NCBI GenBank assembly: GCA_007125455.1
Contig: SLDE01000086.1
Coordinates: 1 to 11,003 of the forward strand
Direction of reading: 5' to 3'
DNA length: 11,003 nucleotides
From: Ectothiorhodospiraceae bacterium
Lineage (GTDB): Bacteria > Pseudomonadota > Gammaproteobacteria > Thiohalomonadales > Thiohalomonadaceae
Position numbers and translations under genes: made by a program. Below the pieces are notes generated by a model. That model was not told the DNA's origin. It did not search any database and worked only from the letters and a program-made list of their open reading frames with translations. This document shows positions 1 to 5,963 of this stretch, piece after piece; the first letter of the stretch is position 1, and each line of letters opens with the position of its first letter.

Positions 1-80
1 CAAATCCGCGCTCTCTGCGTTGCAAATCTTCGCAATAGCGGGCTATTACGTGCGATTTGCGCCTTGATAGCACAGATTTG
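1..80. repeat. 80-bp near-palindromic intergenic repeat at window edge
   Basis: Three nested pairs of inverted arms share a centre near position 40.5. The outer pair is CAAATC (1-6) with GATTTG (75-80). The middle pair is GCAAATC (22-28) with GATTTGC (54-60). The inner pair is CGCAATAGC (31-39) with GCTATTACG (42-50), which has one mismatch. Transcribed from either strand it could fold into one long interrupted hairpin. Such compact palindromes without a reading frame are typical of dispersed REP- or MITE-like elements. It may continue left of the window. Copy number cannot be judged here. Confidence 0.6.
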
Positions 81-156
81 AGAGCCCAATCTGACGCACT
101 CAGAATAATTAGAAGTGCCCTTGATTTGCACGAGCGCGGCTTACTGTGTGACGATC

Positions 157-172
157 GCCCGGAAAACCGGGC
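157..172. other. Small GC-rich hairpin with AAAA loop
   Basis: GCCCGG (157-162) and CCGGGC (167-172) form a perfect 6-bp stem around an AAAA loop. It lies 18 nt before a second hairpin at 191-216. No T-run follows on the + strand, so a classical intrinsic terminator reading rightward is not supported. It may be part of a termination or mRNA 3'-end region for a gene left of the window, or of the neighbouring repeat. Confidence 0.4.
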
Positions 173-190
173 TCCTGCAAAAGCAAAGCG

Positions 191-216
191 GCCTCCAGGG
201 TGCAGACCCTGGAGGC
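191..216. terminator. Perfect 10-bp hairpin, possible terminator
   Basis: GCCTCCAGGG (191-200) pairs perfectly with CCCTGGAGGC (207-216) around a 6-nt loop. The bases left of it (about 177-190) are A-rich, so on the minus strand the hairpin is followed by an imperfect T-rich tail. That arrangement suits a minus-strand intrinsic terminator, but no minus-strand gene is visible immediately upstream of it. On the + strand it sits in the leader of the cytochrome b561 gene, about 80 nt before the start codon, where it could end read-through from the left or shape the leader. Confidence 0.4.
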
Positions 217-297
217 CTATGCTCTGATGGGTAGTTCATACCGTCGCAGCCCTGTGCCCTCTGTGGTGTCTATCTCTGTTCGATAGGGAGTAACACC

Positions 298-972
298 ATG
301 TTTCGCCCATCCCACTGCAATGTCCCCACCTGGGATCTGCCCACCCGTATCTTCCACTGGTCGGTGGTAATCATCGTCGCCAGCGGCTGGCTCAGCCACA
401 GGTACGGTGACTTCACCATGGTCTGGCACAAGTGGAACGGCTATGCCTTGCTCACGCTGCTGCTGTTTCGGCTGCTATGGGGGGTTGTCGGCAGCTCCAC
501 CTCGCGCTTTAGCGACTTTTTCTCAGGTCCAGTCAAGGTATTCCGCTATATACAGGGCGGGATGCGCGATAAATACCTGGGCCACAACCCGGCGGGTAGC
601 CTGTCGGTATTCGCCATGCTGTTGTTGATGTTCATCCAGGCCTTTAGCGGCCTGTTCGCCACCGACGATATCTTTGTCAACGGTGCCCTGCGCTCGCTGG
701 TAGAGCGCGACACCGCCGATTTTCTCGATAGCATCCACCGCCAGGCCTACGACATCCTGCTGGTGCTGATCGGCCTACACCTGGCCGCGCTGGCCTACTA
801 TCGCATCTTCCGCAAGGATAACCTGGTCAAGCCCATGATCACTGGCTACAAGTGCCCGGAACACGTCCCTGCCGGTGCGGCAGCCCACTGGCGACCCATC
901 TGGCTGGCACTGATCTGCCTGGCCATCGCCGCGCTCACCGTCTGGCTCGGCCTCAACGCCTGGCGTTGGTGA
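298..972 (+). CDS. Cytochrome b561-family membrane protein
   Basis: This 224-residue integral membrane protein belongs to the di-heme cytochrome b561 / Ni-Fe-hydrogenase-type cytochrome b family. Members pass electrons between the quinone pool and a partner such as cytochrome c in the inner membrane. The N-terminus carries the family signature WDLPTRIFHW (residues 12-21). Likely heme-ligand histidines are H20 and H44 in the first two helices, and H147 (IHRQAYD) and H161 (GLHLAAL) in later ones. LGHNPAGSLS (94-103) is another family hallmark. Hydrophobic segments lie near 22-35, 48-66, 102-121, 150-168 and 198-218. The ATG has an AGGGAG ribosome site 7 nt upstream (285-290). No partner gene is visible, though one could lie to the left. 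The gene is bracketed by inverted-repeat elements. The redox partner is unknown. Confidence 0.9.
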   Translation: MFRPSHCNVPTWDLPTRIFHWSVVIIVASGWLSHRYGDFTMVWHKWNGYALLTLLLFRLLWGVVGSSTSRFSDFFSGPVKVFRYIQGGMRDKYLGHNPAGSLSVFAMLLLMFIQAFSGLFATDDIFVNGALRSLVERDTADFLDSIHRQAYDILLVLIGLHLAALAYYRIFRKDNLVKPMITGYKCPEHVPAGAAAHWRPIWLALICLAIAALTVWLGLNAWRW

Positions 973-973
973 T

Positions 974-1237
974 GAATAACTATTCACCGCAGAGGTGCAG
1001 AGTCGGCACTCGCTTCGCAGGCCGCTCAGGGCCGGATCGTACTTTCCGTGTCGGCAGTAAGTCCTTGATTCTCGGACGTCGCCAGCAGGGATGCTGGCGT
1101 CGAGCTTACACGGACGTATTCACAGCGCTCCGGGAATCAAGGACTTACTGTCGACCTGGCGCTAACTTTCGGAAAGTATGCTCCCGCCCTGCTCGTCTTT
1201 TCTCTGCGCTCTCTGCACCTCTGCGGTAAAGTTATTC
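974..1237. repeat. 264-bp nested inverted-repeat element between convergent genes
   Basis: Several inverted pairs nest around about position 1105. The outermost pair shares ACCGCAGAGGTGCAGAG (986-1002) with its exact complement at 1211-1227, and GAATAAC (974-980) with GTTATTC (1231-1237). An inner pair matches in 9 of 10 bases (1039-1048 with 1170-1179). A further 20-bp pair (1056-1075 with 1130-1149) differs at one base. A perfect 8-bp hairpin, CGCCAGCA/TGCTGGCG, lies at 1080-1099. There is no convincing reading frame inside. It starts 1 nt after the cytochrome stop codon and covers the stop codon of the facing transporter gene. It looks like a MITE-like or composite palindromic repeat, and could also act as a two-way terminator. 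Confidence 0.7.
1080..1099. other. Perfect 8-bp hairpin inside the repeat element
   Basis: CGCCAGCA (1080-1087) and TGCTGGCG (1092-1099) pair perfectly around a 4-nt loop. It is not at the exact centre of the larger palindrome, which suggests a separate module within a composite repeat. From memory, very similar GCCAGCA-N4-TGCTGGC hairpins recur between genes in several gammaproteobacteria; a search would be needed to confirm this. Confidence 0.5.
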
Positions 1238-2551
1238 CTTATAAGCCTCGGCGACGGCCTCGCCGCGGGCCATATCGACTTTCAGGCTAACGATGAAGGC
1301 CAGCGCGAAGAACACTGCGCAGAGCAGGATCGCATTCTGCAACCCCACCCAGGCCTGCAGTAGCCCCACCGCTACCAGGCCGATGATCGCCGCCAGCTTG
1401 TGCGATAGCCCCCAAAAGCCATAGAACTCGGCTGCGCGGGGGAGGGGGGTAAGCTGGCCGACAATGGCGCGGCTGGCCGACTGGGTGGCCCCCAGGCAGA
1501 GCCCGGCGGCCACCGCCACCACTAAAAAGACATCCTGCGGGTGCAGTTGGTAGCCGAACTGGTTGAGCCAGGTGGTGATTGCCGGGGTGCGCCAGATCAG
1601 CACAATCGCAACGATCCAAAACAGCAGGGTGAAGCCGTAGGTAAAGCGACTGCCCATCCGATCCTGTACCCAGCCGAACAGGATTGCCCCGCCGGTGGCG
1701 GTGAGCTGTACGGTGATGAAGGTCAGTACCCGCATCCGCTCATCCCACTCAATCACCTGTGCCCCGTAGATGAAGGTAAAGGCGATGATGATGTAGATCC
1801 CCGACATGGCAAACACCGCCGAGAGCAGGAAGGTCGTCAGATCGCGATAGCCCTCCAGGTGGCGTACACTCTCGCGTACCCGAGCGCGTCCCAGTTGCCA
1901 CATCTCGCGTCGACTGACCGGGTGCGCCGTGCCACGCTCTTTGAGCCAGAGAAAGGTCGGGATCGCCGCCAGCAGGAAGAAGGCGGCGGCAAAGGGGCCA
2001 ACCCAGCGCACGTTATCAAAGTTCTCTGCGCTTACCTCACCCAGAAACAGCAGCGCCAGCCCGGTGGCCACCAGCCCGCCCACATAGCCCAGTGCCCAGC
2101 CAAAGCCGGAGATCCGCCCCATGTCCTCCGCTGGCCCCAGGTCGGGCAGAAAGCTGGCGATGAACGACTCGCCGATGGAGTAGGCATAGTTGGAAAAGAC
2201 GATCAGCAACATCCCCAACAGGATGTAACCCGGTGCCACAAAGTAGAGCAGGGCGGTGGTCAATACCGTGGCGATGTAGCTGAAGAACAGAAACTGCTTG
2301 CGCCGTGCGCTGATATCCATCACCGCGCCAAGGAAGGGGGCGCTCAGCACCACCAGTAGATAGCCGGCCGCCAGTGACAGGCTCCAGAGCAGATTCCCCA
2401 GCCGATAGCCACTCTCTGCATCGGCTACGATCACCCGTGTGAAGAGATCACCAAACACCACCGTGATGATCAGCAGGGTATAGGCCTGGTTGGCGAAGTC
2501 GAACATCGCCCAACCGAGGATCTCTTTTTTCGATGCGCGTTGTCGAGGCAT
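1232..2551 (-). CDS. MFS transporter, Atg22/UMF1 family
   Basis: This 439-residue polytopic membrane protein has about 12 hydrophobic segments. It matches the UMF1 / Atg22-like branch of the major facilitator superfamily. Members are predicted permeases; the yeast Atg22 protein exports amino acids from the vacuole, but the substrate of the bacterial proteins is generally unknown. The N-terminal ILGWAMFDFANQAY (residues 11-24) is the family signature. The segment LPDLGPAEDMGRISGFGWAL (about 135-154) is also typical, as is a basic central loop after helix 6. The ATG at 2551 is preceded by a modest GGAA ribosome site (2558-2561). Length is normal for the family. It stands alone, convergent with the cytochrome b561 gene, and its stop codon lies within the terminal arm of the 974-1237 repeat. 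Confidence 0.88.
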   Translation of the reverse strand: MPRQRASKKEILGWAMFDFANQAYTLLIITVVFGDLFTRVIVADAESGYRLGNLLWSLSLAAGYLLVVLSAPFLGAVMDISARRKQFLFFSYIATVLTTALLYFVAPGYILLGMLLIVFSNYAYSIGESFIASFLPDLGPAEDMGRISGFGWALGYVGGLVATGLALLFLGEVSAENFDNVRWVGPFAAAFFLLAAIPTFLWLKERGTAHPVSRREMWQLGRARVRESVRHLEGYRDLTTFLLSAVFAMSGIYIIIAFTFIYGAQVIEWDERMRVLTFITVQLTATGGAILFGWVQDRMGSRFTYGFTLLFWIVAIVLIWRTPAITTWLNQFGYQLHPQDVFLVVAVAAGLCLGATQSASRAIVGQLTPLPRAAEFYGFWGLSHKLAAIIGLVAVGLLQAWVGLQNAILLCAVFFALAFIVSLKVDMARGEAVAEAYKE

Positions 2552-2579
2552 GTATGGTTCCGTTAGGGACTATTGAGAG

Positions 2580-2588
2580 ACTATACCA
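2580..2588 (-). promoter_or_regulatory. Candidate extended -10 promoter for the MFS gene
   Basis: On the minus strand, TGG immediately precedes TATAGT (complement of 2580-2585). This is an extended -10 element with five of six consensus bases. Transcription would begin about 22 nt before the ATG at 2551. The -35 region is poor (CCGACC at 16-nt spacing), as is common for extended -10 promoters. This is a pattern-based inference only. Confidence 0.35.
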
Positions 2589-2678
2589 TCATTGCCCGGT
2601 GGGTCGGCCTCAGCCGATATCTTGCTGTCATGCGCAACATCAGCCGTCGGGCTGGCCAGTGGCGAACCGGCCCCTTTC

Positions 2679-2698
2679 TTGACAACTTGTCCAGTTGT
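2679..2698 (+). promoter_or_regulatory. Candidate -35 and overlapping operator palindromes for the toxin-antitoxin pair
   Basis: A perfect -35 hexamer TTGACA (2679-2684) sits 53 nt before the antitoxin start. It overlaps two exact palindromes: GACAA-C-TTGTC (2681-2691) and ACAACT-N5-AGTTGT (2682-2698). No good -10 hexamer appears at 17-nt spacing; TTTTAG at 2705 is the nearest weak option. Phd/YefM-type antitoxins usually repress their own operon through short palindromes overlapping the promoter, so this is the likely operator. Confidence 0.45.
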
Positions 2699-2736
2699 GC
2701 TGGCTTTTAGCTCAAGTGTGACTCAGGGGTGGTTTT

Positions 2737-2994
2737 ATGCAGTCAGTACAGATCGGTGAAATGAAGGCGCAGCTCTCGCGGATCCTCGACGAGATCCGTG
2801 ACAAGGGAGAGGAATACATTCTGGAATACGGCCGCGCCCACGAAAAGGTCGCGGTGTTGATCCCGTATGAAAAGTATCGCCAGCTGCAACAGGGTAGTCG
2901 CAAGCCAGGTCTGCTCAAGGGCAAGGCCGATTTCGTCATGGCCGATGATTTTGCCATCAGTGATGATGAGTTACTGGGTGAGTCAGACGGGTGA
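2737..2994 (+). CDS. Phd/YefM-type antitoxin
   Basis: This 85-residue protein fits the Phd/YefM antitoxin family. The N-terminal half (about residues 1-50), starting MQSVQIGEMKAQLSRIL, is the expected dimerising, DNA-binding fold, with the characteristic segment AVLIPYEKYRQL near residues 39-50. The C-terminal third is acidic (ADDFAISDDELLGESDG) and is likely the flexible tail that wraps the toxin. A strong ribosome site (AGGGGTGG, 2725-2732) precedes the ATG. Its stop codon overlaps the GTG start of the downstream PIN-domain gene in GTGA, the usual translational coupling of toxin-antitoxin operons. It would neutralise the toxin and, with it, repress the operon. The antitoxin reading frame is intact while the toxin is frameshifted. 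Confidence 0.88.
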   Translation: MQSVQIGEMKAQLSRILDEIRDKGEEYILEYGRAHEKVAVLIPYEKYRQLQQGSRKPGLLKGKADFVMADDFAISDDELLGESDG

Positions 2995-3390
2995 GTCATC
3001 TGCTTGATACCCACGTGTTGTTATGGTGGCTGATGCAGCCGGAGAGGATCCCGGCCAGGGCCATCGCGGTGATAGAACAGTCCGAACAGGTGAGCGTTAG
3101 CGCGCTTAGCTTCTGGGAGATCTCCCTCAAATACTCCCTGGGCAAGCTGGAGCTGCATGGCCTGATGCCGGATGAACTGCCCGACTACACCAGGCAATCC
3201 GGGCTCGCTGTGCTGGAGTGCGAGAGCTCGATATTTGCCCGTTTCCATCAACTCCCGAAGCTGGGGCACAAAGACCCGTTTGATCGCCTAGTTGATCCAC
3301 ACCGCTATCCGCCACGGCATGACCCTTATCTCCCGTGATAATGCCTTTGTCGACTACCGCGCGCACGGCCTGAAGCTGTTGCAGGTATAA
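2991..3390 (+). pseudogene. VapC-type PIN-domain toxin, frameshifted near the 3' end
   Basis: The gene starts at GTG 2991, overlapping the antitoxin stop. Residues 1-100 are a clear PIN-domain ribonuclease: LLDTHVLLWW with acidic D6, SFWEISLKYSLGKL with E43, and HKDPFDR with D95 and D98. After CGCCTA (3285-3290) the frame changes to DPHRYPPRHDPYLP and stops at 3338. One base later, the other frame continues IHTAIRHGMTLISRDNAF and ends in a normal C-terminus at TAA 3388-3390. One extra base around 3291-3294 therefore breaks a gene that would otherwise encode about 132 residues. The truncated product lacks the last conserved Asp of the active site (in SRDNAF), so it is probably inactive. Sequencing error, or programmed frameshifting, cannot be excluded. 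Confidence 0.85.
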
Positions 3391-3395
3391 CAGCC

Positions 3396-4535
3396 TTAAT
3401 CGTCAACAGGCGACAAGCGCAACATCTCGCCATCACGCTCATCGGTAAGCAGCCACAGTTTGCCATCCGGCCCCTGACGCACATCGCGGATACGTTTGCC
3501 CAGGCGGCGCAGTAGCTGCTCCTCGTGTATGACCTCGCCCCCCTCCAGCACCAGTCTCGCCACATGGCGGTGGACGAGGGCACCGACAAACAGATCCCCC
3601 TGCCAGCGGGGAAAGGCATCGCCGGTGTAAAAACTCATCCCCGAGGGGGCGATGGACGGGCTCCAATAGTGTAGCGGCTGCTCCATGCCTTCCTTCTCCC
3701 GGAGCCCCTCACCGATCTTGCGGCCCGAGTAGTCGATGCCGTGGCTGATCACCGGCCAGCCGTAGTTGCGCCCGGCGTGGATGATGTTGATCTCATCGCC
3801 CCCACGTGGCCCGTGTTCATGCTGCCAGACCTCGCGGGTTTCGGGGTGCAGCACCATCCCTTGGGCATTGCGATTACCGATGGTGTATAGCTCCGGCAGT
3901 GCGCCGGGGGTATCGACGAAGGGGTTGTCCCTGGGCACCCGCCCGTCGTCGTGCAGGCGGAGGGTACTACCGGCGTGATCGTCCTTGCGCTGTGCGCGGG
4001 GCATCTCGCCGCGATCGCCGATGGTGATAAAGAGATAGCCGGCATCGTCAAACAGCAGTCGGGAGCCAAAGTGCCGTCCCCCTTGGCTGGCAGGCAGGGC
4101 GATGAACAACAGCTCTACTTCACTCAGGTGTCCATCGTGATAACGGCCCCGTGCCACATGGGTGGTGCTGCCACCCTGGTGGCGCGCCGCGTAGCTGAAG
4201 TACAGCCAGCGGTTTTCCTCAAACTCCGGGTGCAGGGCCAGATCCATCAGCCCGCCCTGACCACTGGCATGGATCGCGGGAAGGCCCGGGATGGGTGCAC
4301 TCAAGCGCCCATCGCGCCAACTGCGCAGGCGACCGGGGCGCTCTGAGATCAGCACCTCCCCATTGGGCAAAAAGGCCAGTGCCCACGGGTGTTCAAGACC
4401 CTCGGCGAGGGTTTCTATCGTAAAGCGATGCTCTTGCGAATCAAACACCTGTTGGCCGTTAGCACTGGGACCGCAGCCCAGTAGCACGGTGGCGAGGGTG
4501 ATAAAGGTGGCTATACGCAGCATGACGAACTCCAT
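3396..4535 (-). CDS. PQQ-dependent aldose sugar dehydrogenase, lipoprotein
   Basis: This protein resembles the soluble aldose sugar dehydrogenases of the YliI/Asd type (GSDH family). These six-bladed beta-propellers use pyrroloquinoline quinone and calcium to oxidise aldoses in the periplasm. Family motifs appear in order: HPWALAFLPNGEVLISERPG (49-68), GQGGLMDLALHPEF (92-105), GGRHFGSRLLF with the likely catalytic H155, ITIGDRGE (about 175), LYTIGNRNAQGM, HEHGPRGGDEIN and NYGWP (about 235-275). The chosen ATG at 4535 gives 379 residues and follows GAGAGAGG at good spacing; a longer frame up to 4646 lacks support. Residues 5-21 form a lipoprotein signal ending in the lipobox LLGC (Cys21) with Gly at +2, which suggests outer-membrane anchoring. 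The stop lies 5 nt from the convergent toxin gene. No PQQ biosynthesis genes are in the window. Confidence 0.9.
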   Translation of the reverse strand: MEFVMLRIATFITLATVLLGCGPSANGQQVFDSQEHRFTIETLAEGLEHPWALAFLPNGEVLISERPGRLRSWRDGRLSAPIPGLPAIHASGQGGLMDLALHPEFEENRWLYFSYAARHQGGSTTHVARGRYHDGHLSEVELLFIALPASQGGRHFGSRLLFDDAGYLFITIGDRGEMPRAQRKDDHAGSTLRLHDDGRVPRDNPFVDTPGALPELYTIGNRNAQGMVLHPETREVWQHEHGPRGGDEINIIHAGRNYGWPVISHGIDYSGRKIGEGLREKEGMEQPLHYWSPSIAPSGMSFYTGDAFPRWQGDLFVGALVHRHVARLVLEGGEVIHEEQLLRRLGKRIRDVRQGPDGKLWLLTDERDGEMLRLSPVDD

Positions 4536-4660
4536 GGGGATTTCCTCTCTCCAGCCTAGCCTAACAGGCAGGGGTAAGCCATTCCCTGCATCTTCGCCCT
4601 GCTTGCCGGGCCGGGTCATAGTTTTCGAGGCGCGACGCTCCCCCACCCAGCGGTCTTTAG

Positions 4661-4669
4661 TGGTACGAT
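4661..4669 (+). promoter_or_regulatory. Candidate extended -10 for the glycerate kinase gene
   Basis: TGG followed by TACGAT (4664-4669) forms an extended -10 element about 64 nt before the kinase ATG, in the 197-nt gap between divergent genes. No convincing -35 hexamer lies at the usual spacing (CCCACC at 17 nt). I saw nothing else definite in this gap except a weak inverted pair GCAGGG/CCCTGC (4568-4573 and 4584-4589). Confidence 0.25.
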
Positions 4670-4732
4670 CACGCCGCTACAGCCTGGGGCTCGCTAAGCC
4701 TCTTTTCCCAACCCAGACCTTAAACCCGGTGT

Positions 4733-5944
4733 ATGCAATCCACGCAGCCTCGCCATCAGCTCCTTGAGATCTACCAGGTCGCCCTGCGTGCGGTGGCGGG
4801 CGATCGTGCCGTGGCCGCTTGGCTGGCGGCCCATCCTCTCGCGGGCGAATGGGCGGTACTGGCCATTGGCAAGGCCGCTGGAGCGATGTTGGCGGGGGCG
4901 CGTGCGGGCCTGGGCAGTCGTGTGCGTGAGGTGTTGGTGATTGGCAAGGCCGCACATGGGGGCCGCCCTGATGCAGGAGAGTGCTGGCTGGAAGGGGGGC
5001 ACCCCCTGCCCGATGAGCGCAGTCTGGCCGCAGGGGAGGCCTTGTTGGACTTTCTTGCCCGGCTGCCCGAGGAGCGCCCGCTGTTGGTGTTGCTTTCGGG
5101 GGGCGCTTCGGCGTTGGTGGAGGTATTGCCCGAGGGAGTGAATGGGGCGCAGTTGGCAGAGCTTAACCGCTATCTACTGGGCTCGGGCCTGGGGATCGCA
5201 GAGATCAACCGGGTGCGTAAGCGCCTCTCTTTACTCAAGGGCGGGCGTCTGCGCAATTACCTGGGCGAGCGCCCTTGTGTGCAGTTATTGATCGCCGATG
5301 TGCCCGGCGATGACCCGGCGGTGGTGGGCTCGGGCCCGTTGCTGGATGATCCGCAGGCGGGAGAGCCGTTGCCCGAGTTGCCCGAAGGCTTCCTTGCCCT
5401 GCTTCAGCCGCCGACCCGGCAGGCGTCCCGGCGTGAGGTGGAGAGCCATATCATCGCCAATAATCGCCTGGCCCTGGAGGCGGCGGCGGAGCGTGGGCGA
5501 GCGATGGGCCTGGCGGTCTACCTCGACGATAACGTATGGCAGGGGGATGTGGTGGCGTTGGCAGAGTCTTTTTGCCAGCGCGTACTCAGTGGGCCGCCTG
5601 GGCTCTATCTGCTCGGTGGGGAGTGCACGGTGCAACTGCCCGCCGAGCCGGGCCAGGGGGGACGCAATCAGCACCTGGCGCTGCTCGCTGCGCGCCATTT
5701 GGCCGGGCATGGGAATATCGTGCTGCTGGCTGCTGCCACCGATGGCAGTGACGGGCCGGGTAGTGATGCAGGGGGGTTGGTTGATGGTGCCAGCATTGCC
5801 CGTGGTGAACAGGAGGGCTACTGCGTCGAGCTTGCCCTGGCTCGTGCCAATGCCGGGGCCTTTCTTGAGGCCAGCGGCGATCTGTTAAGCACCGGGCCTA
5901 CCGGGACCAATGTGATGGATCTGCTGTTGGCGTGGAAGTGGTAG
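4733..5944 (+). CDS. Glycerate 2-kinase (DUF4147/MOFRL type)
   Basis: This 403-residue protein matches class II glycerate kinases (GckA/TtuD type), which phosphorylate D-glycerate to 2-phosphoglycerate in the cytoplasm using ATP. The N-terminal DUF4147 domain shows AIGKAAGAM (about 44-52), LLSGGASALVEVLPEGV (about 119-135), INRVRKRLSLLKGGRL (about 159-174) and ADVPGDDPAVVGSGP (about 186-200). The C-terminal MOFRL domain shows LLGGECTVQL, GQGGRNQHLALLAAR and AATDGSDGPGSDAGG, and ends in STGPTGTNVMDLLLAWKW, which is close to the family's usual end. Length is normal. The ATG lacks a clear Shine-Dalgarno sequence and no better in-frame start is evident. It is divergent from the sugar dehydrogenase gene and 19 nt from the next gene. 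Association with glyoxylate, tartrate or serine-cycle metabolism cannot be judged here. Confidence 0.9.
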   Translation: MQSTQPRHQLLEIYQVALRAVAGDRAVAAWLAAHPLAGEWAVLAIGKAAGAMLAGARAGLGSRVREVLVIGKAAHGGRPDAGECWLEGGHPLPDERSLAAGEALLDFLARLPEERPLLVLLSGGASALVEVLPEGVNGAQLAELNRYLLGSGLGIAEINRVRKRLSLLKGGRLRNYLGERPCVQLLIADVPGDDPAVVGSGPLLDDPQAGEPLPELPEGFLALLQPPTRQASRREVESHIIANNRLALEAAAERGRAMGLAVYLDDNVWQGDVVALAESFCQRVLSGPPGLYLLGGECTVQLPAEPGQGGRNQHLALLAARHLAGHGNIVLLAAATDGSDGPGSDAGGLVDGASIARGEQEGYCVELALARANAGAFLEASGDLLSTGPTGTNVMDLLLAWKW

Positions 5945-5963
5945 CCAATCCATAAGTGGTACT

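Noticed and set aside
265..297. Weak inverted pairs GGTGT/ACACC and CTATC/GATAG around the cytochrome ribosome site
   Set aside because: The stems are short with asymmetric loops; this is not enough to claim a riboswitch or thermosensor.
852..1229. 125-residue + strand open frame spanning the cytochrome end and the repeat element
   Set aside because: Its first part overlaps cytochrome coding sequence in another frame and the rest is palindromic repeat, with Arg-rich composition and no domain.
1541..2359. 272-residue + strand open frame inside the MFS gene
   Set aside because: It lies antisense to a clear transporter gene; its Gln/His/Gly-rich sequence matches nothing and is the typical antisense shadow of GC-rich coding DNA.
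4536..4646. 37-residue N-terminal extension of the sugar dehydrogenase
   Set aside because: The good ribosome site and lipoprotein signal begin at the ATG at 4535; the extension is charged and would mask the signal peptide.
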